DNA of 64,000 nt from JARRLC01 sp050290865 (lineage in GTDB: Bacteria; Pseudomonadota; Alphaproteobacteria; Rhizobiales; Rhodomicrobiaceae), in the NCBI GenBank assembly GCA_050290865.1, contig JBNKIW010000011.1, forward strand, positions 39,439 to 103,438, given 5' to 3'. A model generated the notes under the pieces. The model did no database searches. It had not been told where the DNA came from and saw only the letters and a list, made by a program, of their open reading frames with translations. Positions 32,911-41,208 of this stretch are shown here, in pieces. Numbering within the stretch: the stretch's first letter is position 1; the number at the start of each line of letters is the position of its first letter. The position numbers were made by a program, and so were the translations under genes.

Positions 32911-35289
32911 TCAGGTGCGGCCATGTTTTTCTGACGCAGCCCCTGAATCCAGCTTGGCCGCGCGCAATCGCAACGCATTGCCGATCACACTCACCGACGA
33001 CATCGACATGGCCGCCGCCGCGATCATCGGTGACAGCAGCAGTCCGAACGCGGGATAAAGCACCCCGGCAGCAATCGGCACGCCCGCCACGTTGTACACA
33101 AACGCGAAAACCAGGTTCTGCCGGATATTGCGCATGACGGTGCGCGAGAGGGTGAGCGCCCTGGCGATACCGTTGAGGTCGCCCTTGACCAGTGTCACCG
33201 CGGCGCTTTCGATGGCGACATCGGTTCCTGTGCCCATGGCGATGCCGACATCCGCCGACGCCAGCGCAGGTGCATCGTTGACGCCGTCGCCCGCCACCGC
33301 CACGACACGGCCCTGCCCCCGGAGCGCCGCGACGAATTCGGCTTTCTCCGCGTGCAACGCACCCGCGCGAATGTCGGTGATACCAAGCTGCCGCGCCACT
33401 GCCTCCGCCGTCGTGCGGTTGTCGCCCGTCGCCATGATCACGCGGATACCGCTGGCGCGGAGGATTTCCAGCGCATGCGGCGTGGTCTGCTTGATGGGAT
33501 CGGCGACGCCGATGACGCCGGCTTCCTTGCCGTCGATGGCCACGAAAATGGCGGTCTGCCCGTTGCGGCGCAGGCCCTCGGCCTCCCCGTCGAGCACCGC
33601 GGCGATACCCTGCTCGTCGAGAAACGCGCGGCTGCCAAGGAGGATGGCGCGGTCATCGACGCGGCCGGTCACCCCCCGTCCCGCTGGCGCATCGAAGCCT
33701 TCCGCCGGACTGAGCTTCAGGTTCCGCTCCCTGGCGGCGCGGAGAATGGCCGCAGCGAGCGGGTGTTCGCTTCCCGCTTCGAGGCTGGCAGCGAGACGCA
33801 GGACGTCCTGTTCCTCATGCCCGCTCGCGGCAATGAGCGCCGTGACCTCGGGTTTTCCCGCTGTCAGCGTCCCGGTCTTATCGACGACGAGCGTATCGAC
33901 CTTCTCCATCCGCTCCAGCCCCTCCGCATCGCGGATGAGGATGCCCTCGCCCGCGCCGCGACCGACGCCGACCATGATCGACATCGGCGTGGCAAGGCCC
34001 AGCGCGCAGGGGCAGGCAATGATCAGCACCGACACGGCCGCGACAAGCGCGAATGTGAAGCGCGGCTCCGGTCCCCATACCGCCCAGGCCGCGAACGCCA
34101 GCACCGACACAGCCACCACCGAAGGCACGAACCAGCCCGCGACGATGTCGGCCACGCGCTGGATCGGCGCGCGGCTGCGCTGCGCCGCCGCCACCATCTG
34201 CACGATATGCGCGAGCAGCGTGTCGCGCCCGACCTTCTCCGCGCGCATGATGAAACTGCCGCTCTGATTGAGCGTACCGCCGATCGCCTCATCGCCCGGC
34301 TCCTTGGCGACAGGCAGCGATTCACCGGTCACCATGGACTCGTCCACCGAGGACCGCCCCTCGACGATCACGCCGTCCAGTGGCACCTTTTCTCCGGGGC
34401 GCACGCGAAGGCGGTCGCCGGGCATGGCATCGCCGAGTTCGATTTCCTCGTCCGCGCCGCCGTCTTCGACGCGCAGCGCGACCTTCGGCGCCAGATCGAT
34501 GAGCGCGCGCAGCGAGTCCGATGTGCGCTCGCGCGCCCGCAGTTCCAGAACCTGGCCAACGAGCACCAGCGTGGTGATGACCGCTGCCGCTTCGAAATAG
34601 ACCGGCACGCTGCCGTCAGCCTCTCGGAACACGTCAGGAAAGAGGCCGGGCGCGAGCGTCGCCACGACGCTGTAGCTCCAGGCAATGCCCGTGCCGATGG
34701 CGATCAGGGTGAACATGTTGAGATTGCGCGTCCTGACCGACTGCCAGCCGCGCTCAAAGAACGGCCAGCCCGCCCAAAGCACCACCGGCGTGGCCAACGC
34801 GAATTGCACCCAATTGGAAACGCCGCCAAACCCATGGGCGAAATCGAAGACATGCCCGCCCATCTCCAAAAGGAAGACGGGCACCGTCAGCGCCAGCGCG
34901 ATCCAGAACCGCCACGTCATGTCCACCAGCTCCGGATTGGGGCCGGCCTCCGCGGTGACCATCTCCGGCTCCAATGCCATGCCGCAGATGGGGCAAGTGC
35001 CCGGCCCGACCTGCCGGATTTCCGGGTCCATGGGGCAGATGAAGATCGTGCCCTCGGGCACCGGCGCGGTGACGCGCTCCTCCGGCGGGATCAGGTAGTA
35101 GGCGGGATCACCCTCGAATTTGGTCTGACAGCCTTTCGCGCAGAAGTAGTAGGTCTGTCCGTCGTGCATGGCGCGGTAGGACGCCGTCGCCGGATCCACT
35201 GTCATTCCGCAGACGGGATCGCGCGCTAGTTCGCCCATGGTCCCGGCTGCCGCCTGTTGTCCCTTTCCTGAACAGCAGCTCTCCGCCAT
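32911..35289 (-). CDS. copA: Cu(I)-exporting P1B-type ATPase with YHS and HMBD domains
   Basis: The N-terminus has no CxxC HMA domain. It has a Cys-containing start (ESCCSGK), a YHS domain (DPVCGMTVDP ... YYFCAKGCQTKF) and a heavy-metal-binding domain (CPMDPEIRQVGPGTCPICGM). The ATPase core shows MVTGESLP, the CPCALGLATP metal-site helix, DKTGTLT with the phosphorylated Asp, and GDGVNDAPALA. YNVAGVP in helix 7 and MSMSS in helix 8 are the Cu(I)-type pattern. It should pump copper from the cytosol. The start is ATG 35287-35289. A CsoR-family repressor gene is divergent, with a candidate operator between. Confidence 0.94.
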   Translation of the reverse strand: MAESCCSGKGQQAAAGTMGELARDPVCGMTVDPATASYRAMHDGQTYYFCAKGCQTKFEGDPAYYLIPPEERVTAPVPEGTIFICPMDPEIRQVGPGTCPICGMALEPEMVTAEAGPNPELVDMTWRFWIALALTVPVFLLEMGGHVFDFAHGFGGVSNWVQFALATPVVLWAGWPFFERGWQSVRTRNLNMFTLIAIGTGIAWSYSVVATLAPGLFPDVFREADGSVPVYFEAAAVITTLVLVGQVLELRARERTSDSLRALIDLAPKVALRVEDGGADEEIELGDAMPGDRLRVRPGEKVPLDGVIVEGRSSVDESMVTGESLPVAKEPGDEAIGGTLNQSGSFIMRAEKVGRDTLLAHIVQMVAAAQRSRAPIQRVADIVAGWFVPSVVAVSVLAFAAWAVWGPEPRFTFALVAAVSVLIIACPCALGLATPMSIMVGVGRGAGEGILIRDAEGLERMEKVDTLVVDKTGTLTAGKPEVTALIAASGHEEQDVLRLAASLEAGSEHPLAAAILRAARERNLKLSPAEGFDAPAGRGVTGRVDDRAILLGSRAFLDEQGIAAVLDGEAEGLRRNGQTAIFVAIDGKEAGVIGVADPIKQTTPHALEILRASGIRVIMATGDNRTTAEAVARQLGITDIRAGALHAEKAEFVAALRGQGRVVAVAGDGVNDAPALASADVGIAMGTGTDVAIESAAVTLVKGDLNGIARALTLSRTVMRNIRQNLVFAFVYNVAGVPIAAGVLYPAFGLLLSPMIAAAAMSMSSVSVIGNALRLRAAKLDSGAASEKHGRT

Positions 35290-35315
35290 CGCGCTCTCCC
35301 ATGAGTGAAACTTGA

Positions 35316-35338
35316 TACATATACCCGGTATGAGTGTA
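35316..35338. promoter_or_regulatory. Candidate CsoR-family operator
   Basis: TACATATACCCGGTATGAGTGTA is an imperfect palindrome centred on ATACCCGGTAT, the style of GC-cored, AT-flanked site used by CsoR-family repressors. It lies between the divergent ATPase and repressor genes, 26 bases from the ATPase start and 8 from the repressor start, so one bound repressor could control both. Confidence 0.6.
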
Positions 35339-35346
35339 CAAAACCC

Positions 35347-35622
35347 ATGAACGAAGAAACAAAGCACGCCTGTTTGAGGGGTCTGAGCCGGATCGAAGGT
35401 CAGGTCCGGGGCGTCGCGGCGATGGTCGATGGCGACCGTTCTTGCATCGATATCATCAACCAGATTGCGGCAATCCAATCTGCGCTGCGCAAGGTTGAAG
35501 AACTGTTGCTGCAGGACCGCGTCAGCCACTGCATCGAGAATGCCATCGCCAGCGGCAATGCCGAGGATCAGCGCACCAAGGTGGCCGAACTGATCACCGT
35601 GTTGCGGCGGCCGCAGCGGTAG
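35347..35622 (+). CDS. CsoR/RcnR-family metal- or thiol-sensing repressor
   Basis: The 91-residue all-helical protein has LRGLSRIEGQVRGVAAMVD, the family's first DNA-contacting helix, then Cys33 and later Cys62 with the spacing of the CsoR ligand cysteines. The residue that is a His ligand in Mycobacterium CsoR (His61 there) is Arg58 here; His61 lies next to Cys62 instead. Such Cys-x-Cys forms without the His include persulfide sensors (CstR). The divergent copper ATPase still suggests copper control. ATG 35347 follows the operator directly. Confidence 0.88.
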   Translation: MNEETKHACLRGLSRIEGQVRGVAAMVDGDRSCIDIINQIAAIQSALRKVEELLLQDRVSHCIENAIASGNAEDQRTKVAELITVLRRPQR

Positions 35623-35644
35623 CGCGCCGGTTCATCGCTCCGTA

Positions 35645-36382
35645 TCAGTAATCGACCTGCACCAGATACAGGCCGCGCGATGGCGCGAGCGCTCCGCAGC
35701 GTCTGCGGTCCCGGGCATCGAGTGCGGCACGCATGTCGGCAGGCGTCCATTTGCCCTCGCCCACGAGCTTCAGGCTGCCCACCATTGAGCGCACCTGGTG
35801 ATGCAGGAACGAACGCGCGGTGGCGCGGATGGCGATCGCCTCCCCCTCACGCTCGACGGTGAACACGTCCAGCGTCTTCAGCGGCGATTTCGCCTGGCAC
35901 TCGCTGGCGCGGAAGGTCGTGAAGTCGTGGCGGCCCACCAGCGCGCGCCCGGCCTCCTGCATGGCGGCAGCATCCAGGGACCGGCGAACGAGCCAGGCGC
36001 GGTTGTGGTCGAGGGCCAGAGGCGCGCGGCGGTTCAGGATCCGGTAAAGATAATGGCGGGCGCGGGCGGAGAAGCGGGCGTCGAAATCGTCCGCCGCTTT
36101 TTCGCAGGCGAGCACGGCGACAGGCGCGGGCTTCAGATGGTGGTTGACCGCGTCGCGCACCGTGTCGGGCGGCCAGTCTTTCGCGAGGTCGATATGCGCC
36201 ACCTGTCCCATGGCGTGGACGCCGGAATCGGTGCGCCCGGCCCCGCGTGGGATGAAATGCTCCGCGGAGAAGGCGTAGATGGCTTCGGCCAGCGCAGCCT
36301 GCACGGAGGGGCCGTTGGCCTGCATCTGCCAGCCGGCAAACGGCGTGCCGTCATATTCGATAGTGAGCTTATAGCGCGGCAT
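35645..36382 (-). CDS. truA: tRNA pseudouridine(38-40) synthase
   Basis: MPRYKLTIEYDGTPFAGWQ is the standard TruA start, and GRTDSGVHAMGQVAHID contains the catalytic Asp. RHDFTTFRASECQ and FLHHQVRSMVGSLKLVGEG are the other family blocks. It isomerises uridines 38-40 in the anticodon stem-loop of many tRNAs. The length (245 residues) is normal. In many alphaproteobacteria truA follows fmt; here fmt is about 26 kb away and truA is downstream of tyrS on the minus strand. Confidence 0.96.
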   Translation of the reverse strand: MPRYKLTIEYDGTPFAGWQMQANGPSVQAALAEAIYAFSAEHFIPRGAGRTDSGVHAMGQVAHIDLAKDWPPDTVRDAVNHHLKPAPVAVLACEKAADDFDARFSARARHYLYRILNRRAPLALDHNRAWLVRRSLDAAAMQEAGRALVGRHDFTTFRASECQAKSPLKTLDVFTVEREGEAIAIRATARSFLHHQVRSMVGSLKLVGEGKWTPADMRAALDARDRRRCGALAPSRGLYLVQVDY

Positions 36383-36426
36383 GGGAAAGGCACCCCACCG
36401 GGGCAAACGCCTCCGCCGCCCCGCGC

Positions 36427-37680
36427 TCACACGGGCTTGATGAGCACATGGCGCTTCTTGCCCATCGACAGTTTGATCACGCCATCGGGGTTCAGCGACG
36501 ACAGCGACAGCGATGCACGGTCGTTCTTCTCCACTTCATCATTGAGGCGCAACGCTCCGCCCTGCACCGCGCGCCGCGCCTCGCCATTGGATGTGGCCAG
36601 CCCCGCGCGAACCATGCCCGTAAGCATGCCGATCCCGGCCTGCAGTTCGGCCAGTGCCACCTCGATCGTGGGCAACCCTTCCGCGGCCTGCCCCTCGACG
36701 AACGTCCGCCGCGCCGTCTCGGCCGCTTCGTCCGCCGCCGCGCGACCGTGCGCCAGCGCCGTGGCCTCGGTGGCCAGCACCTTCTTCGCCTCGTTGATCT
36801 CCGCGCCTTCGAGCTTTTCCAACCGCCTGATTTCCTTGAGCGGCAGGTCGGTGCACAGCTTCAGGAAGCGGCCCACGTCACCGTCCTCGGTGTTGCGCCA
36901 GAACTGCCAGTAATCATACGAACTGAGCATCTCCGCGTTCAGCCACACCGCGCCCTGCGCCGTCTTGCCCATCTTCGCGCCGGAGGAGGTCGTCAGAAGC
37001 GGCGTCGTCAGGCCGAACAGCTCGGCCTCGGCCACACGCCGCCCGAGGTCGACGCCATTGACGATATTGCCCCACTGGTCCGACCCGCCCATCTGGAGGG
37101 TGCAGCCATGCCGCCGGAACAGCTCGACGAAATCATAGGCCTGCAAGAGCATGTAGTTGAATTCAAGGAAGGTCAGCGGCTGTTCGCGGTCGAGGCGCAG
37201 CTTCACGGACTCGAAGGTCAGCATCCGGTTGATGGTGAAATGCATACCGTATTCGCGCAGGAAGTCGATATAGCGGAGCGCGCTCAGCCACTCGTCATTG
37301 TCCACCAGGATGGCGTCCTTGGGCCCGCTGCCGAAGGTCAGAAACTTCTCGAACACGCTGCGGATGCCCGCCTTGTTGGCGTCGATCTGCTCCTGGGTGA
37401 GCAGCTTGCGGCTCTCGTCCTTGCCCGACGGATCGCCGACCTTGGTTGTGCCCCCGCCCAGCAACACTATGGGCTTGTGGCCGGTCTGCTGCAGCCGGCG
37501 CAGCATCATGATGCCGATGAGATTGCCGACATGCAGGCTCGGCGCGGTGCAGTCGAAGCCGATATAGGCGGTGATCGTGCCTTTCGCGGCGGCCGCGTCG
37601 AGCGCCGCCTGGTCGGTGCACTGGTGGATATAGCCGCGCTCGGCCAGAACCTTGATAAAATCGGATTTCGCTTTGCTCAT
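36427..37680 (-). CDS. tyrS: Tyrosyl-tRNA synthetase
   Basis: This class I synthetase has the HIGH-type motif PSLHVGNLIG, the tyrosine-site QMGGSDQWGNIVNG and the KMSKS-type loop GAKMGKTAQG. A C-terminal S4-like RNA-binding domain (ATSNGEARRAVQGGALRLND) completes the bacterial TyrRS. It charges tRNA-Tyr. The start ATG at 37678-37680 (MSKAKSDFIKVLAERG) fits relatives; the frame extends eleven codons further up. It is divergent from anmK, as in other alphaproteobacteria. Confidence 0.97.
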   Translation of the reverse strand: MSKAKSDFIKVLAERGYIHQCTDQAALDAAAAKGTITAYIGFDCTAPSLHVGNLIGIMMLRRLQQTGHKPIVLLGGGTTKVGDPSGKDESRKLLTQEQIDANKAGIRSVFEKFLTFGSGPKDAILVDNDEWLSALRYIDFLREYGMHFTINRMLTFESVKLRLDREQPLTFLEFNYMLLQAYDFVELFRRHGCTLQMGGSDQWGNIVNGVDLGRRVAEAELFGLTTPLLTTSSGAKMGKTAQGAVWLNAEMLSSYDYWQFWRNTEDGDVGRFLKLCTDLPLKEIRRLEKLEGAEINEAKKVLATEATALAHGRAAADEAAETARRTFVEGQAAEGLPTIEVALAELQAGIGMLTGMVRAGLATSNGEARRAVQGGALRLNDEVEKNDRASLSLSSLNPDGVIKLSMGKKRHVLIKPV

Positions 37681-37843
37681 GATCACTTCCCCGCGACTGT
37701 CGTCAAATGGCAACGGCCGCCCCCCGCCTTGCGCGCACTGCTCCCGCCCGGGGGGAATTGCCCTCAGTCCCTTTGCGTATGACAGTGGATACGGTCTACA
37801 TTATGCACGGCTATACCAGCTTCGGGGTGGGGTTGCACAGGGC

Positions 37844-38989
37844 ATGATGAGAAAAGCAATCGGATTGATGAGCGGTACGTCGATGGATGGGGTCGATGTG
37901 GCGCTGATTGAGACTGACGGCGTCGATATTGCGGGGTTCGGAGCGACGGGCGGCAGGGCGTACTCGGTCGCCGAACGGCAATTGCTGCGGGACGCGGTGG
38001 AGGAGGCCGCCGCGCTCACCGACCGCAATCGCCGTACGGACATTCTACGCGACGCCGAACATCTGATCACCGAGGCCCACGCCGAAACCGTCGAGGTCTT
38101 CCTGGAAGAACAGGGGTTGAGCCGCGAAGAGGTCGATGTCATCGGCTTTCACGGCCAGACCGTGCTGCATCGCCCGGAGGCAGGGCTCTCGATCCAGCTC
38201 GGCGATGGTCAGGCGCTCGCCAGCCGCCTGGGCATCGGCGTCGTCTACGATTTCCGCGCTGCCGACATGGCCGCGGGCGGCCAGGGGGCGCCGCTCGTAC
38301 CCGCCTATCACCGGGCGCTGGCGCAGGCAACGGGGCTGCTCCTGCCGGCGGCGATCGTCAATATCGGCGGCGTCGCCAATGTGACATGGCTCGGCGCCGA
38401 CGGCAGCGTCCAGGCTTTCGACACCGGGCCGGGCAATGCGCTGATCGATGACTGGGTGCAGCGGCAGACGGGCGAGAGTTGCGACGAAGACGGCCGCCTT
38501 GCCAATCGGGGCAAACCCGACAGCAAGCGGCTCGAAATCCTGCTGAACCATCCCTTCTTCCTGCGCAAGCCGCCGAAGTCTCTCGACCGCAACGCGTTCT
38601 CGCTCGAAGCGGTGGCGGGGCTGTCGCCCGAGGACGGCGCCGCCACGCTCACCGCCTTTACCGCGGCGGCACTCGTCTGCGCCATCGCCCATTTCCCGCA
38701 GCCGCCCCAGCTCTATGTTCTGGCGGGCGGCGGGGCGCGGAACGGCGCGCTGCGCGCGGCGCTGAAGAAGCTGCTGCCGGGCCAGCTCTACGCCGCCGAC
38801 GAACTCGGCTGGCCGGGTGACGCGCTCGAGGCACAGGCGTTCGCCTTCCTCGCCGTCTGCGCGCTGGAGGGGCTGCCGCTCACCTTTCCCACGACGACGG
38901 GGGTGGCGGAGCCCCTGACCGGCGGCATTTTCACTGAGCCGGAGGAATTGCTGACCGAGATCATCGAGGACTGGATCAGCGAAAAGTAG
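37844..38989 (+). CDS. anmK: Anhydro-N-acetylmuramic acid kinase
   Basis: The protein starts MMRKAIGLMSGTSMDGVDVAL, the AnmK phosphate-binding signature. It continues with DVIGFHGQTVLHRP, NIGGVANVTWLG and FDTGPGNALIDDW, then ends with VLAGGGARNGAL, all typical of the family. It phosphorylates and opens 1,6-anhydro-MurNAc recovered from cell-wall turnover, yielding MurNAc-6-phosphate. At 381 residues it is full length. It diverges from tyrS and converges on xth with eight bases between. Confidence 0.96.
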   Translation: MMRKAIGLMSGTSMDGVDVALIETDGVDIAGFGATGGRAYSVAERQLLRDAVEEAAALTDRNRRTDILRDAEHLITEAHAETVEVFLEEQGLSREEVDVIGFHGQTVLHRPEAGLSIQLGDGQALASRLGIGVVYDFRAADMAAGGQGAPLVPAYHRALAQATGLLLPAAIVNIGGVANVTWLGADGSVQAFDTGPGNALIDDWVQRQTGESCDEDGRLANRGKPDSKRLEILLNHPFFLRKPPKSLDRNAFSLEAVAGLSPEDGAATLTAFTAAALVCAIAHFPQPPQLYVLAGGGARNGALRAALKKLLPGQLYAADELGWPGDALEAQAFAFLAVCALEGLPLTFPTTTGVAEPLTGGIFTEPEELLTEIIEDWISEK

Positions 38990-38997
38990 GCAGCGGC

Positions 38998-39798
38998 TCA
39001 AGCCACATCGAAATCGGCGATCACGGGCACGTGGTCGGAGGGCTGCTCCCAGCCGCGCGCCTCCTCCAGCACGCTGACGGCCTTTGCGGCGTCCGCCAGA
39101 TCCGGTGTCGTCCAGATGTGGTCGAGACGCCGCCCACGATTGGAGGCCCGCCAGTCCCTGGCGCGATAGCTCCACCATGTGAAGAGCTTCTGATCCTCGG
39201 GGACGTGGCGCCGGACGATATCGGCCCAATCGCCGGATGCCTGCACCCGGGCGAGATGCTCCACCTCGATGGGCGTGTGGCTGACCACTTTCAGGAGCTG
39301 CCTGTGCGACCAGACATCGTTCGGCAGCGGTGCAACATTGAAGTCGCCGGTCAAAATCTGCCCCTCCCCGCCGAAGTCCCGGCCTTCGAACCAGTCCGCC
39401 ATGTTCCTGAGGAAGTCCAGCTTCTGCCCGAATTTCGGATTGACCCCGGCGTCCGGGATATCGCCGCCCGCGGGGACATAGACATTATGGATCACCGCGC
39501 GTCCGCCGATGGCCAGGGCCACGTGCCGCGCCTCTCCGTTTCCGCCGAACCGCTCCACGCCCCGCGCCTCGACGGGGATGCGCGACAGCGTGGCCACGCC
39601 GTGATATCCGGCCTGCCCGTTCACCTCGATATGCGTGAAGCCAAGCGCCTGGAGCGGCTCATAGGGGAAGGCATCCGCGATGCACTTGATTTCCTGCAGG
39701 CAGAGCACATCGGGCCGGTGCGCCGTTACGAAGCGCTCCACCAGCCCGATGCGCAGCCGAACCGAATTGATATTCCATGTCGCTAGTCGGAATTTCAT
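38998..39798 (-). CDS. xthA: Exodeoxyribonuclease III
   Basis: The start MKFRLATWNINSVRLRI and the motifs CLQEIK, GDFNVAPLPNDVW, DHIWTTPDL and PSDHVPVIADF are those of the Xth/APE1 endonuclease-exonuclease-phosphatase fold, covering the metal-binding Glu, the catalytic Asp/Asn and the His. It cleaves DNA at abasic sites and removes 3' blocks in base excision repair. The length (266 residues) is normal. The ATG at 39796-39798 was chosen because the longer open frame upstream has no family similarity. Confidence 0.96.
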   Translation of the reverse strand: MKFRLATWNINSVRLRIGLVERFVTAHRPDVLCLQEIKCIADAFPYEPLQALGFTHIEVNGQAGYHGVATLSRIPVEARGVERFGGNGEARHVALAIGGRAVIHNVYVPAGGDIPDAGVNPKFGQKLDFLRNMADWFEGRDFGGEGQILTGDFNVAPLPNDVWSHRQLLKVVSHTPIEVEHLARVQASGDWADIVRRHVPEDQKLFTWWSYRARDWRASNRGRRLDHIWTTPDLADAAKAVSVLEEARGWEQPSDHVPVIADFDVA

Positions 39799-40219
39799 GG
39801 TCCGGCCAATAGCCGGGCGAGGCGGCAGCGTCAAGCGGGGCGTGCATCTTGCTTCGACGTCTCCGGGCTCGCAAAGACCGCAGGGTGCGCGGCTGAAGGG
39901 TAAGCATTCCCGCACTGCGCCATCAACGCAAAAAGCGCCCAACCCCGGCGATGGTTGGGCGCTTCATGCGTGCGTACTACGCGATGCGCCGGGAGGGATG
40001 CCGGCGCAAACGGCGAAACCTTCGGCTAGACGGGGGGCACTACCGATGGTGACTGGCTTCGCCGTTCTCACAGTACGTAATGTACTATACCATGAATTCA
40101 ACCGTGAATACAAAAAAATGTGAACAAACGCTTGACTGTTACCTCAAAGCTGCGCGAATCACGCCTTTTCGCAGAGCCTTCATGAAGTTGCCGCCATTTG
40201 TTCACATTCTGCATCTGCG
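39799..40219. promoter_or_regulatory. Intergenic region between lolA and xth
   Basis: This 421-base gap contains the strong terminator at 39928-39964 and a small inverted repeat, AGTAC-GTAAT-GTACT, at 40072-40086. The part from 40070 to 40140 is AT-richer than the surroundings. The minus-strand xth promoter should lie between the terminator and 39798. No gene is recognised. Confidence 0.5.
39928..39964 (-). terminator. Rho-independent terminator downstream of lolA
   Basis: AAGCGCCCAACC (39933-39944) and GGTTGGGCGCTT (39953-39964) form a perfect 12-base stem with an 8-base loop. Read on the minus strand the stem is followed by TTTTT (39930-39934 complement) then GCG. It would stop minus-strand transcripts from lolA and upstream before xth. 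Confidence 0.85.
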
Positions 40220-41113
40220 TCAGTTCGACCCACCTTTGAAACTCGGCATGCCCAGATCCGGCGAGAATTTGAACAGCGCCGGGTCGGCCGGCTTGTTCAG
40301 TTCGAGGTTCGCCAGCTCGATCCGGGTGTTCAGCCCCTGCGGATCGGACACGATCCATTCCTTGAGCTGCAACTCCGGCCAGTCGAAAAACAGCCGGATC
40401 TGGCCCGCTGCATCGGCGGCCTTTTCCTCCAGCGTCACCACCACGACCGTCGGCCCCACGTCGAGCGCCACGATCCGCGCGTCGCGCATCAGGTCCACGT
40501 CGGGTGCAAGCAGCAGCCGGAACGGCGTGGACTCGATCGGATAACGGTCCGTGGTGTTGAGGTCGTGATTCTCCACCGCGAGATAGCGGCCATCGGAGAT
40601 GATCTTCTGCTTGGACGGCGGCGAATAATCGAAACGCACCTTGCCGGGCCGTTGAATGTAGAACTTGCCCTTCTTGCGCTCATTGTCCGCGTCGGTCTGC
40701 AGGAAGTTGCCTTCCAGATTCTTCGCATTGTTGAAATAGTCGTTGATCTTCTGGATGATTTCCAACTGCTCGGGCGCACCGGTAAACGCGCTGACCTGCG
40801 GCGGCTGCGTGCCGAATTTCGGGCTCCATCCCGCCTCGGCGGCATTGGGCTCGGCCGCGGCGCCGGTGGCCTGCTGGGTCTCCGGCTGCTGCTGCGCGGG
40901 GGCCGCCTGCTGCGCTTCCGCGGGCTGCTCGTTCTGCACGGGCTGTTCCGCCGCCTGTTGAACCTGGGCAGGCTTTTTTTGCTCCTCGACGGGCGGCGGG
41001 CTGGACGGCGGTGTTTTCGCGTGCACCGAGACGCCGGTCCCTTGCGCCCAGGCGGCTGGCGCTGCGAGGATCGACAAGGCCAGGATCGCGGTACGTGACG
41101 TATTCAGACTCAT
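40220..41113 (-). CDS. lolA: Outer-membrane lipoprotein carrier protein LolA
   Basis: The protein has a signal peptide (ILALSILAAPAAWA). A Gln/Pro/Ala-rich linker of about 80 residues follows, then the LolA fold: NLEGNFLQTDADNERKKGKF, PGKVRFDYSPPSKQ and SDGRYLAVENHDLNTTDRYP. It carries lipoproteins across the periplasm to the outer membrane. The low-complexity linker between signal and domain is longer than in enterobacterial LolA. The start ATG (41111-41113) precedes the signal peptide directly. It lies 95 bases downstream of ftsK on the same strand. Confidence 0.92.
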   Translation of the reverse strand: MSLNTSRTAILALSILAAPAAWAQGTGVSVHAKTPPSSPPPVEEQKKPAQVQQAAEQPVQNEQPAEAQQAAPAQQQPETQQATGAAAEPNAAEAGWSPKFGTQPPQVSAFTGAPEQLEIIQKINDYFNNAKNLEGNFLQTDADNERKKGKFYIQRPGKVRFDYSPPSKQKIISDGRYLAVENHDLNTTDRYPIESTPFRLLLAPDVDLMRDARIVALDVGPTVVVVTLEEKAADAAGQIRLFFDWPELQLKEWIVSDPQGLNTRIELANLELNKPADPALFKFSPDLGMPSFKGGSN

Positions 41114-41208
41114 CTCGATGGCTCTCTCATAGCGTTTGGCAAAATCTGGCCTACTCTCGCTCCAAATTCGCACGAAATCTAGACAACCGGTGGAATTTGA
41201 TGAACGTA

